64,000 bases of DNA from AG-339-G14 sp902553315 (GTDB taxonomy: Bacteria > Pseudomonadota > Gammaproteobacteria > Magnimaribacterales > AG-339-G14): the NCBI GenBank assembly GCA_902553315.1, contig CACDKN010000003.1, forward strand, positions 65,543-129,542. The letters are read 5' to 3'. Position 1 is the first letter of the stretch, and each line of letters opens with the position of its first letter. Shown here piece by piece: positions 16,474 through 24,861 of the stretch. Below the pieces are notes generated by a model that ran no database searches, was not told where the DNA came from, and saw only the letters and a program-made list of their open reading frames with translations. The position numbers and the translations under genes are program-made.

Positions 16474-17172
16474 ATGGGTGATCAAACAGTTTTAAAATTT
16501 GAATATATTGCGGAAGAAAATAACCTATCTGCAAAAAGTTTAAGAAATATTGGTAATGTGCCAGGAATTGTTTATGGGTCTGGAGAAGAAACAAAAAAAA
16601 TTTCCCTTTTGGCAAAGGATCTTAGAAAAGCTTTAGAGCTTCCAAGTATTTTTTCTCAAGTAATTTTACTTGAAGAAGGAGAAACATCCCATAAAGTTAT
16701 TCTCAAAGCGGTACAAACTAACCCAGCTAATGACAATCCTATTCATGTAGATTTTATGAAAGTTTCTTCACAAACAATGATAACAATGCAAGTCCCCTTA
16801 AAATTTATTAACGAAGAATCTTGTATCGGTGTGAAAAATCAAGGCGGAATGATTTCAAAAAATAGAAATGAAATAGAATTAACTTGTATGGCAGAAGTTC
16901 TTCCAGAATTTATAGAAGTTGACATTGCTGAACTTGAACTAGGTAATTCTATTATGCAAACTGGACTTATTCTTCCTGAGGGAGTGGAACTTTCTAATAC
17001 TTTAATCACTAGTCAAGATCAACCAGTTGTCTCTTGTAGCACCACCCGAGCTAGCTTGGATATCGATGAATCCGATGCTGAGTTATCTGAGGGAGAAGAA
17101 GGCGAAGAAAGAGAATCTAAAGATGGCGATTCTAAAGCGCCGGTAGATTCCGAAGAAGAAAATAATTCTTAA
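16474..17172 (+). CDS. rplY: Ribosomal protein bL25, CTC type
   Basis: Binds 5S rRNA in the large subunit. The 232 residues are the long general-stress (CTC) form: an N-terminal 5S-binding beta barrel (about 1-95, with NVPGIVYGSG and HVDFMKVS) and a C-terminal beta domain (about 100-190), then an acidic low-complexity tail rich in Glu, Asp and Ser (about 194-232). Located between prs and pth as in many gammaproteobacteria; its stop overlaps the pth start as TAATG. Confidence 0.94.
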   Translation: MGDQTVLKFEYIAEENNLSAKSLRNIGNVPGIVYGSGEETKKISLLAKDLRKALELPSIFSQVILLEEGETSHKVILKAVQTNPANDNPIHVDFMKVSSQTMITMQVPLKFINEESCIGVKNQGGMISKNRNEIELTCMAEVLPEFIEVDIAELELGNSIMQTGLILPEGVELSNTLITSQDQPVVSCSTTRASLDIDESDAELSEGEEGEERESKDGDSKAPVDSEEENNS

Positions 17173-17747
17173 TGGAAAAATTTTTAATTGCCGGCCTGGG
17201 AAATCCTGGAGCTAGGTATGCAAGAACTCGACACAATGCTGGAGTAGATTTCGTAGATGAATTATCAGTTCAGTGGGATTTAAAATTCGAAGAAAAAAAG
17301 TCCATAAAATCTTACTTAGCTCAATATGTTTTCAAAAATAAAGAAATCTATTTAATCAAACCAATTGTTTTTATGAACAATAGTGGTAATTCTCTTAAGC
17401 CTGCGATAAAAAAATATAACTTGAACTTAGCAAATGTTTTGATAGTTCACGACGATTTAGATCTTCCATCCGGCTCATGCAAACTAAAAAAATCTGGAGG
17501 AGATGGAGGTCATAATGGTTTAAAAAGTATCATTGAAAGTCTAGGGGGAGAAAAAGATTTTTTGAGAATGAGAATAGGAATAAGTCACCCTGGAAAAGCT
17601 TCTCTCGTAAATGATTACGTAGTAAAAAAAGGCACCGCGAAGGAAGTTAATGAGAGGAAAAAAGCTATTAAAAATGGGATAGAAGTAATCGAAGACATTA
17701 TATTCGATGGCTGGGAATTTGCTATAAACAAACTACACTCTAAATAA
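17172..17747 (+). CDS. pth: Peptidyl-tRNA hydrolase
   Basis: Recycles peptidyl-tRNA released from stalled ribosomes. The 191 residues show GLGNPGARYARTRHNAG with catalytic His21, the FMNNSG substrate region and VHDDLDLPSG with the partner Asp near 95, plus GGDGGHNGLKS. Length is normal. TAATG overlaps link it to rplY upstream and ychF downstream. Confidence 0.97.
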   Translation: MEKFLIAGLGNPGARYARTRHNAGVDFVDELSVQWDLKFEEKKSIKSYLAQYVFKNKEIYLIKPIVFMNNSGNSLKPAIKKYNLNLANVLIVHDDLDLPSGSCKLKKSGGDGGHNGLKSIIESLGGEKDFLRMRIGISHPGKASLVNDYVVKKGTAKEVNERKKAIKNGIEVIEDIIFDGWEFAINKLHSK

Positions 17748-18832
17748 TGTCTTTGAAATGTGGAATAGTTGGACTTCCTAATGTTGGTAAATCAACTCTA
17801 TTTAATGCTCTTACAAATGCGCAAATTCAAGCTGAAAATTATCCTTTCTGCACCATTGAGCCTAATCAAGGTATTGTTGAAGTGCCTGACAACAGACTTG
17901 AAGAGTTAGTAAAAATAGTTAACCCAAAAAAAGTAATTCCAGCAAGTGTTGAATTTGTTGATATTGCAGGTTTAGTTGAGGGAGCTTCTAAAGGAGAAGG
18001 CCTTGGGAATACTTTTTTGTCCCACATAAGAGAAACCCAAACAATTATTCAAGTAGTAAGGTGTTTTGAGGATAAAAATATTACTCATGTAAATGACAAA
18101 GTTGATCCATTAGCCGATGTTGAAATAATTGAAACAGAATTACTTTTATCTGATTTAGAAATTCTCGAAAAAGTAAAAATTAATTTTAATAAAAAAAAAT
18201 CTATTTTAGATAAAAGTTCAAAAGAAAAATTAGAAGTAATTGAGGAAATAATAGAATTAATTAAAGAATCTAATAGAAAAAAAATTTCTGAAATCTCTGA
18301 TACAAAAAAGAATCTAGTCAAGGAGTATAATTTAGTTTGTCTTAAGCCTTTCATATACGTCGCAAACATCGATGAAAATAATTGCGGAATCGATATTGAA
18401 GCTTTAAAAAATAAAGTCTCGAAAGAAGGTTCAGAATTTATAACCTTGTCAATAAAATTGGAATCAGAAATCTCCGAGCTAGACAATGATGAAAAAATAG
18501 TTTTTCTCAAAGAATTAGGTCTTGAAGAGCCTGCTTTAGAAAGATTAATTAGGAAATCATACAGCAGCTTAGGCTTAGGCACATTCTTTACTGCTGGAAA
18601 AGAAGAAGTAAGAGCATGGGTATTAAAAAAAGGATCTTTAGCTCCTCAAGCGGCAGGCGTAATTCATTCAGATTTTGAAAGAGGTTTTATAAAAGCAGAA
18701 GTGGTGAGCTTTGATGATTATATTTCATTTAATGGAGAGCAAGGCGCCAAATCTGCGGGCAAGCTTCGTTCGGAAGGTTCCGACTATGAAGTTAATGAAG
18801 GAGATATTATTTTGTTTCGTTTTAACGTTTAA
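17747..18832 (+). CDS. ychF: Ribosome-associated ATPase/GTPase YchF
   Basis: Obg-family P-loop protein that prefers ATP and binds ribosomes. The 361 residues contain Walker A GLPNVGKS (9-16), FVDIAGLVEGASKGEGLG as switch region, the altered NxxE-type base-recognition NIDE (about 205), a coiled-coil insert (about 135-180) and a C-terminal TGS domain ending NEGDIILFRFNV. pth-ychF is a widely conserved pair. Confidence 0.96.
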   Translation: MSLKCGIVGLPNVGKSTLFNALTNAQIQAENYPFCTIEPNQGIVEVPDNRLEELVKIVNPKKVIPASVEFVDIAGLVEGASKGEGLGNTFLSHIRETQTIIQVVRCFEDKNITHVNDKVDPLADVEIIETELLLSDLEILEKVKINFNKKKSILDKSSKEKLEVIEEIIELIKESNRKKISEISDTKKNLVKEYNLVCLKPFIYVANIDENNCGIDIEALKNKVSKEGSEFITLSIKLESEISELDNDEKIVFLKELGLEEPALERLIRKSYSSLGLGTFFTAGKEEVRAWVLKKGSLAPQAAGVIHSDFERGFIKAEVVSFDDYISFNGEQGAKSAGKLRSEGSDYEVNEGDIILFRFNV

Positions 18833-18835
18833 AAC

Positions 18836-18864
18836 TTGACAAAACTTTTGATGAAAAAGAGAAT
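18836..18864 (+). promoter_or_regulatory. Promoter of tRNA-Met
   Basis: A perfect -35 TTGACA (18836-18841), a 17-base spacer and a -10-like GAGAAT (18859-18864, 4 of 6 matches) end 8 bases before the mature tRNA-Met. The segment between is CCCTC-rich, as in discriminators of stable-RNA promoters. It lies wholly in the 40-base gap after ychF. It is the best -35/-10 pair I found in the window. Confidence 0.7.
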
Positions 18865-18872
18865 CCCTCTTT

Positions 18873-18949
18873 GGCTATGTAGCTCAGCTGGTTAGAGCGC
18901 AGCATTCATAATGCTGAGGTCCTGTGTTCAAGTCACAGCATAGCCACCA
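18873..18949 (+). tRNA. tRNA-Met (elongator, anticodon CAT)
   Basis: A 77-base cloverleaf: acceptor GGCTATG/CATAGCC, D-arm GCTCAGCTGGTTAGAGC, anticodon stem CAGCA/TGCTG with loop TTCATAA (anticodon 18907-18909), T-arm CTGTG-TTCAAGT-CACAG and encoded ACCA. It pairs fully at 1-72 and lacks the three G-C anticodon pairs of the initiator, so it is not tRNA-fMet. T4 and A5 match elongator Met rather than the C4, C5 of Ile2(CAT) that TilS selects. It ends 3 bases before the convergent pnp stop. Confidence 0.92.
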
Positions 18950-18952
18950 TTT

Positions 18953-21055
18953 CTATTCAGAGCTCTCTTGATTGCTGTTAACAGCTTTCATGCTCAATTT
19001 GATTTTTCCACGATCATCGACTCCAATGACCTTTATATCCACCTCTTCACCTTCTACTAAGTAATCTTTTACGTTTTTAACTCTTTCCTCGGCAATTTCA
19101 GATATGTGAACCAACCCTTCTTTTCCTTTATCAAAAGAGACAAAAGCACCAAAATCAACAATTTTAACTACTGTTCCTACGCAGACTAATCCAACTTCCG
19201 GATCTGAGATCATTGACTCAATAATTTCCAGCGCTTCCTGCCTTGATTCTTTGCTTCTTCCGTAAATACTAATATTGCCATTGTCACTTATGTCAATATT
19301 GGTTTCTGTTTTCTCGGTAATGCTTTTAATTGTGCTGCCTCCTTTACCAATAACTTCACCAATTTTATTTTTAGGTATAGATGTCTTTATTGCCTGTGGA
19401 GCTAAATCTGAAAGTTCAGGTCTAGATTCACTTAAAACTTTATCCATTTCACCAAGTATATGAGATCTAGCTGTGTTTGCTTTATTTAAAGCATCTTTAA
19501 GAATTTTCTCGTTAATACCAGCAATTTTTATATCCATTTGAAGAGCAGTTACTCCATCTGATGTTCCAGCTACCTTGAAATCCATGTCACCGAGATGATC
19601 TTCATCTCCAAGAATATCAGTTATGACACAGTAATCATTCTCACTTTTCACTAAACCCATTGCTACTCCTGCAACAGCTTTTTTAAGAGGAATTCCCGCA
19701 TCCATCATTGCTAAACTTGAAGAACAAACTGTGGCCATTGAACTTGAACCATTAGATTCTGTAATTTCTGAAACCACTCTTATTGCATATTCAAATTCTT
19801 CAGGATTGGGTAAAACAGCCTCCAAGGCTCTTCTAGCTAATTTACCATGTCCAATCTCTCTTCGTTTAGGACTGCCAATCATTCCAGCTTCACCAACTGA
19901 ATAAGGAGGAAAATTGTAATGCAGCATAAAGGGATCTTTAGAATCACCTTGAAGCGTATCAAGCAACTGAGAAAGTTTTAGCGAATCAATTGTAGCGACT
20001 CCAATTGATTGAGTTTCTCCTCTCGTAAACAATGCAGACCCGTGTGCTTGCTTTAAAAATCCTGTTTCAATATTAATTGGTCTTACGGTATCTAAGTCTC
20101 TTCCATCTATTCTTGGTTGTCCATCTAATAGACGAGACCTAACAATAGATGATTCTAAAGACTTAAAATAATCTTTTGCTTTTTCAATTTTTTCCTCATC
20201 TTCTTCTTCAAATTGGTTTGTTAAAAATTGTCTAGCATCCGAAACTGCTTCTTGCCGAAGAGCCTTCTCTGGAATTTGATAAGCTTCCTCAATTTTTGAA
20301 CTTACTGAGTTAGAAACCATTTCCATAAGTTCTTCATCATCTTCTTGTATGGAGTACTCAATTGGATTGACTTCAACTTGAGAAACCAACTCCTCGATTA
20401 AATCCAAACTTGGTTTCATTTCTTGTTGAGCAAACAAAATTGCTCCCAACATTTGATCTTCAGATAACTCCTTTGCTTCTGATTCAACCATAAAAACTGC
20501 ATCGGATGATCCGGCAATAACCATTTCTAATTCAGATTTTTTTAGATCACTTAAAGATGGGTTTAAAACATAATTTCCATCAATAAAACCTATTTTTGCA
20601 GCGGATAAGGGCCCCTGAAAAGGTAAGCCAGAAAGCTGTAACGCAGCAGAAACGCCTATTAATGAAATTATGTCAGCAGTGTCATCTTTATCTATTGAGA
20701 GAACAGTACAAACTACTTGAACTTCTTGAGTATATCCTTTGGGGAAAAGTGGCCTAATTGGTCTATCTATTAGTCTGGAAGTCAAAACTTCTCCTTCAGA
20801 TGGCCTGCCCTCTCTTCTAAAAAAGCTTCCAGGAATTTTTCCTGCGGCATAAAATTTTTCTATGTAATTAACCGTCAAGGGAAAAAAGCTCTGTCCTTCT
20901 TTTTGCGCTCCGGCAACTACAGTGACTAAAACTTGAGTGTCTCCTGAAGAAGCAATTACCGAGGCTGTTGCCTGCCTTGCTACTTTCCCGGTTTCTAATG
21001 ATATTTCTCTCCCTGCAATTAATTTTTTGCAGGATACAACTTTACTTTTATCCAT
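18953..21055 (-). CDS. pnp: Polynucleotide phosphorylase
   Basis: Phosphorolytic 3'-5' exoribonuclease and degradosome component. The 700 residues have two RNase PH domains separated by a helical linker, with FFPLTVNYIEKFYAAGKIPG in the first and GETQSIGVAT and DGVTALQMDIK in the catalytic second one, then KH (about 553-610, KIGEVIGKGGSTIK) and S1 (about 622-690, GAFVSFDKGKEGLVHISEI). Family-length. It follows rpsO by 24 bases, the usual rpsO-pnp pair. Only three bases separate its stop from tRNA-Met on the other strand. Confidence 0.97.
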   Translation of the reverse strand: MDKSKVVSCKKLIAGREISLETGKVARQATASVIASSGDTQVLVTVVAGAQKEGQSFFPLTVNYIEKFYAAGKIPGSFFRREGRPSEGEVLTSRLIDRPIRPLFPKGYTQEVQVVCTVLSIDKDDTADIISLIGVSAALQLSGLPFQGPLSAAKIGFIDGNYVLNPSLSDLKKSELEMVIAGSSDAVFMVESEAKELSEDQMLGAILFAQQEMKPSLDLIEELVSQVEVNPIEYSIQEDDEELMEMVSNSVSSKIEEAYQIPEKALRQEAVSDARQFLTNQFEEEDEEKIEKAKDYFKSLESSIVRSRLLDGQPRIDGRDLDTVRPINIETGFLKQAHGSALFTRGETQSIGVATIDSLKLSQLLDTLQGDSKDPFMLHYNFPPYSVGEAGMIGSPKRREIGHGKLARRALEAVLPNPEEFEYAIRVVSEITESNGSSSMATVCSSSLAMMDAGIPLKKAVAGVAMGLVKSENDYCVITDILGDEDHLGDMDFKVAGTSDGVTALQMDIKIAGINEKILKDALNKANTARSHILGEMDKVLSESRPELSDLAPQAIKTSIPKNKIGEVIGKGGSTIKSITEKTETNIDISDNGNISIYGRSKESRQEALEIIESMISDPEVGLVCVGTVVKIVDFGAFVSFDKGKEGLVHISEIAEERVKNVKDYLVEGEEVDIKVIGVDDRGKIKLSMKAVNSNQESSE

Positions 21056-21079
21056 ATTTTTTTAGATTTATTGAATCTA

Positions 21080-21349
21080 TTATTTTCGGAGATTAAGCTC
21101 TTTCAAAACAGAACTATATTTTGTCTGATCATTCTTCTTAAGATAGTCTAAAAGTTTCCTTCTCTTATTTACCATTCTGATTAACCCCTGTCTCGAATGA
21201 TGATCTTTTTGATGATCTTCGAAATGATCCTGAAGAGCTAAAATATTCTCCGTAAGAAGAGCAATTTGTACCTCAGGAGAACCGGTATCTAATTCAGATC
21301 TTGAAAACTTTTTTATTACTTCACTTTTCTTATTACTATCTAAGCTCAA
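21080..21349 (-). CDS. rpsO: Ribosomal protein uS15
   Basis: Small-subunit protein that organises the central domain of 16S rRNA. The 89 residues are standard: FSRSELDTGSPEVQIALLTE, DHHSRQGLIRMVNKRRKLLDYL. The start is TTG (21347-21349), overlapping the truB stop as TTGA, which is notable for a highly expressed ribosomal gene; no ATG is available nearby in frame. Order truB-rpsO-pnp is conserved. Confidence 0.97.
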   Translation of the reverse strand: MSLDSNKKSEVIKKFSRSELDTGSPEVQIALLTENILALQDHFEDHQKDHHSRQGLIRMVNKRRKLLDYLKKNDQTKYSSVLKELNLRK

Positions 21350-22236
21350 GTGTTTTCTCCAACATTGTTAAAATTACCTAGTAATCTTTTGGGTTTCAAA
21401 AACCCATTATAACTTTCAACTATTCCCACGAAATTTTCTTTTTGATCAAAAAATCTAAAGAATCCGTCTTCTTTGGCCTCTTCTATCTCTACCATTTGGC
21501 CATTAGTTATTTTTTCTACTATTTCAGGGCGGCATTGTATCCTATCTAGACACTTAAGTGCATCCCCTGAAGGGATTATTTTTTCATTTAAATTTTTTAC
21601 TGTTAAATCGTCTATATTTGAACTTTGGCTTAAATCAAAACCTGCAGATTCAGTCCTTATCAAAGTAGAGATCGTCCCTAAAGACCCTAAAGACTCGCAA
21701 ATATCTTCTGCTAGGGTCCTAATATAAGTTCCAGGCCCACACTTTACGGAAAATTTGAATTTATTTTCTTCAAAAGATTCAAGAGAAATGCTGTGTATCG
21801 TTACTTTCCTGCTTTTTATTTCAATTTCAATGCCCTTAGCAGCATAATATCTATATGGCTTTCCTTTGTATTTTAAAGAAGAATAAATTGGTGGTTTTTG
21901 GTCAATTACTCCAACAAAAGATTTAAGCTTTTTTTCAAGAGCTAATCTAGAAGGAGTTCTTTTAGATCTTTCAATGACCTTTCCATCCATATCTCCTGAA
22001 TCTGTTTTGATTCCCAATGAAACCTCTGCTAAATAAGTTTTATTTTCTTTAGTCAAAAAATTTACAAATTTAGTCATTTCACCAATACAGACTATTAAAA
22101 TTCCTGAAGCCAAAGGGTCTAATGTTCCTGCATGCCCAATTTTCTTTTTTTTAGAGAACAAGCTTTGCAACTTTCTTACGAAAACTCCCGAGGAAATACC
22201 TTTTGGTTTATTTAAAATTAAAATGCCATCAATCAT
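21346..22236 (-). CDS. truB: tRNA pseudouridine-55 synthase
   Basis: Makes pseudouridine 55 in the T-loop of tRNAs. The 296 residues show LILNKPKGISSG, the catalytic GHAGTLDPLASG with nucleophile Asp40, KPPIYSSLKYKGKPYR and the CGPGTYIRTLAEDI motif, plus a C-terminal PUA-like region. ATG at 22236 overlaps the rbfA stop by 8 bases. Confidence 0.96.
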   Translation of the reverse strand: MIDGILILNKPKGISSGVFVRKLQSLFSKKKKIGHAGTLDPLASGILIVCIGEMTKFVNFLTKENKTYLAEVSLGIKTDSGDMDGKVIERSKRTPSRLALEKKLKSFVGVIDQKPPIYSSLKYKGKPYRYYAAKGIEIEIKSRKVTIHSISLESFEENKFKFSVKCGPGTYIRTLAEDICESLGSLGTISTLIRTESAGFDLSQSSNIDDLTVKNLNEKIIPSGDALKCLDRIQCRPEIVEKITNGQMVEIEEAKEDGFFRFFDQKENFVGIVESYNGFLKPKRLLGNFNNVGENT

Positions 22237-22537
22237 CTAATTCCTCTGCAAATAAAATTCTTGGAATTTTTCTAAGTTTCAAATTTTTTCCTAATTTTGC
22301 TTTGATAAAACCTATGCTTTTGTCTAGACCTCTTTGAATGTCTAGAGGTTCCTCTGTGCTCAAATCTGTTAGATAAAAAATAGTGGCGTTGGACAAATCA
22401 TCACTTAAATCAACTCTACTGATAGTTACATTTTTTAATCTTGGATCTCTGAGTTGAAAAAGGAATATTGAAGCTACCTCTTTTTTTATTAGATCGCCAA
22501 CTCTTTGTGACCTTTTGAATGATGAAGATTTAAACAA
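22229..22537 (-). CDS. rbfA: Ribosome-binding factor A
   Basis: Assists 16S 5'-end maturation during small-subunit assembly. The 102 residues keep the family core: KRSQRVGDLIKKEVASIF, LRDPRLKNVTISRVDLSDDLSNATIFY and the RKIPRILFAEELDD tail. The only fitting start is TTG at 22535-22537, directly after the infB TAA. Slightly shorter than the E. coli protein (133), lacking the C-terminal extension. Order infB-rbfA-truB is conserved. Confidence 0.93.
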   Translation of the reverse strand: MFKSSSFKRSQRVGDLIKKEVASIFLFQLRDPRLKNVTISRVDLSDDLSNATIFYLTDLSTEEPLDIQRGLDKSIGFIKAKLGKNLKLRKIPRILFAEELDD

Positions 22538-24856
22538 TTATATTTTTCTTTTAATTTCTTCTTTTTGGAAAACTTCTATCTTGTCCCCGATTTTTATATC
22601 TGAATAATTTGAAATTCCAATTCCACATTCTGTACCAGATTTGACTTCTCTTGCTTCATCTTTAAATCTTCTTAATGAATCCAGAATTCCTTCATGAATT
22701 ACAATATTATCTCTTAGAACTCTTACATTCATATTTGCTGAAATTGTCCCTTCTTCAACTATTGAGCCAGCTACAAATCCAAATTTTGGAGATTTAAATA
22801 CATCTTTAACTTTTGCGACCCCTTTAATACTCTCTTTAATTTCTGGGCTTAAAGAGCCTTCAATGGTTGATTTAATTTCATCTATCAGATCATAAATAAT
22901 TCCGAAGTATTTAATTGAAATTCCCTCTTCTTCGGCTAGTTTACCTGCAGCTGTATCTGCTCTTACATTAAAACCAAAAATAGCCGCTTCAGATGCAATA
23001 GCTAAATTTACATCATTTTCTGAGATTGGGCCTACCGAATCTAAAACGATTTTTATATTCACTTCGTCAACCTTTAAATTATTAATGGAACCTACTAAGG
23101 CCTCCAAAGAGCCATTTGTATCAGATTTCAATACTAAATTTACAGAAGATTTTTCACCATCAGATACATTTGCAAACAAATTTTCAGTTGTAACTCCGCT
23201 TCTTTGAGCGAGTCTTTTATCCCTTATTTTTTTTGATCTATTTTCTGACAAAGCTCTCGCAGCTTTTTCGTCTTCTACAACTATAAATTCGTCTCCAGCG
23301 TTTGGAGAATACTCTAAACCCGAAATAGATACTGGTTGGGAAGGCAGTGCTTCTTTAATATTTTCTTCTGAAAAATTTTTTAAGCTTCTAATTTTTCTAT
23401 ATTGATCTCCAACTAAAATTAAATCACCAGTTTCTAATTTACCTTTTTTTACTAGCAGAGTTGCAACTGCTCCTTCACCTTTTTTTACGCCTGACTCAAG
23501 CACTAAACCTGCCGCAGGTCCTGAATGATTAGTTTTTAATTCTAAAACTTCTGCAACTAACAGAATACTATCTAGCAAATCTTCAATGCCATCACCGGTC
23601 ATTGCAGATACAGGAATCATTTGGGTATCTCCCCCCCAGTCTTCAGGAGTTAATCCAATTGCTGCAAGATCTCCTTTTACCTTATCAAGGTCTGCGTCAG
23701 GCTTATCAACTTTATTGATGGCTACTATTATTTCTACTTCTGCTGCTTTAGCATGATCTAAAGCTTCTTGAGTTTGAGGCTGCACACTATCATCAGCCGC
23801 AACAACCAAAATTACGATATCAGTTAAATTCGCTCCTCTTGCTCGCATTTGTGAAAAAGCTGCATGTCCAGGAGTGTCTATGAAGGTAATGCTTTTATCA
23901 TTATGAAGGGTCTGATAAGCGCCAATTGCTTGAGTAATCCCGCCTTCTTCAGTATCTGCTATAGAGGCTTTTCTTATGAAGTCTAGAATAGAAGTCTTTC
24001 CATGGTCTACATGCCCAAGAACGGATACCACTGGATCCCTGCTCTCTTCTTCTCCATCATAAGACAAATTTTCTATTAAATTTTCCTCATCATCTTTTTC
24101 CTCTATGGGAATTCCCAAATGCCCTAGTTCTTCAACTACTAAAAGCGCCGTCTCTTGATCTATTGTTTGATTAAGGGTTACCATGACACCATTAGTCATT
24201 AAAGATTTTATTAAATCGGCAGACTTTATAGATAATGCCTTTGCTAGATCCGCTACAGATATAAATTCAGGAATACTTACCTCTTTTTGAATGAACTCTG
24301 ATGGTTTTTCGAAACTTTGAACATTCGCAGATAGTTTAGTCTCTAAATATTTTTCACCTTCTAATTCTCTCTTATTTTTTTTACTATCATCTAATATAGA
24401 ATTGGTTTTTTTTAAATTTACAGGCTTGTTTTGTTTCAAAGAAGTTTCTGATTTTTTTATTCGCCTTACTACGTTACCTTTGTTTTTTTCTTCAACTGAT
24501 TGGTCTTTAATTGCTTCTTTGGATTTCTCGGCAGAGACCCTTTTTCTTTCTGCATCATCAAAGTCTATGGTGCCAGAGAAATCTTTTGAAATTTCTGAGC
24601 TTGTTGCATCTTTATTTTGGTTTAATCTGGTAATTGAGACCTTTGAGTTTGTGCTGGCTTTGTTTGTAGTTTTTTTTAAAGAAATAGTTTTTTTAGAAGC
24701 TTTTTTGGAAGACTTAATAAAGTTAAGTAATATTTTTTTATCTTCGTTATTAATCTCTTCCTCAGCATTCTTATGGGTTAATCCAGCTGCCTTTATTTGA
24801 AGAAGCAGCTCTTCAGGGGAATAACCAATTGCTTTAGCAATTTGACTTACTTTCAT
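22538..24856 (-). CDS. infB: Translation initiation factor IF-2
   Basis: GTPase that places fMet-tRNA on the 30S subunit. I take ATG at 24854-24856 (772 residues) because GAGG stands just upstream; an in-frame TTG three codons earlier is less likely. Domains in order: N-terminal IF2N helix motif (about 1-50), a Lys/Ser/Glu-rich linker (about 50-190) shorter than in E. coli, a second IF2N-like segment (about 195-245), the G domain with GHVDHGKT (281-288), DTPGHAAF and NKVDKPDAD, then the beta domains and the C-terminal fMet-binding domain. nusA ends 6 bases into the upstream sequence. Confidence 0.96.
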   Translation of the reverse strand: MKVSQIAKAIGYSPEELLLQIKAAGLTHKNAEEEINNEDKKILLNFIKSSKKASKKTISLKKTTNKASTNSKVSITRLNQNKDATSSEISKDFSGTIDFDDAERKRVSAEKSKEAIKDQSVEEKNKGNVVRRIKKSETSLKQNKPVNLKKTNSILDDSKKNKRELEGEKYLETKLSANVQSFEKPSEFIQKEVSIPEFISVADLAKALSIKSADLIKSLMTNGVMVTLNQTIDQETALLVVEELGHLGIPIEEKDDEENLIENLSYDGEEESRDPVVSVLGHVDHGKTSILDFIRKASIADTEEGGITQAIGAYQTLHNDKSITFIDTPGHAAFSQMRARGANLTDIVILVVAADDSVQPQTQEALDHAKAAEVEIIVAINKVDKPDADLDKVKGDLAAIGLTPEDWGGDTQMIPVSAMTGDGIEDLLDSILLVAEVLELKTNHSGPAAGLVLESGVKKGEGAVATLLVKKGKLETGDLILVGDQYRKIRSLKNFSEENIKEALPSQPVSISGLEYSPNAGDEFIVVEDEKAARALSENRSKKIRDKRLAQRSGVTTENLFANVSDGEKSSVNLVLKSDTNGSLEALVGSINNLKVDEVNIKIVLDSVGPISENDVNLAIASEAAIFGFNVRADTAAGKLAEEEGISIKYFGIIYDLIDEIKSTIEGSLSPEIKESIKGVAKVKDVFKSPKFGFVAGSIVEEGTISANMNVRVLRDNIVIHEGILDSLRRFKDEAREVKSGTECGIGISNYSDIKIGDKIEVFQKEEIKRKI

Positions 24857-24861
24857 GATCC

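Noticed and set aside
18085..18582. 165-codon open frame on the minus strand within ychF
   Set aside because: Antisense to the conserved ychF middle region, Ser/Leu/Phe-rich as expected from reversed Lys/Glu-rich codons.
18873..18949. tRNA-Ile2 (CAT read as AUA after lysidine)
   Set aside because: T4 and A5 in the acceptor match elongator Met; Ile2 in E. coli has C4 and C5. The TTCAAGT T-loop alone is not decisive.
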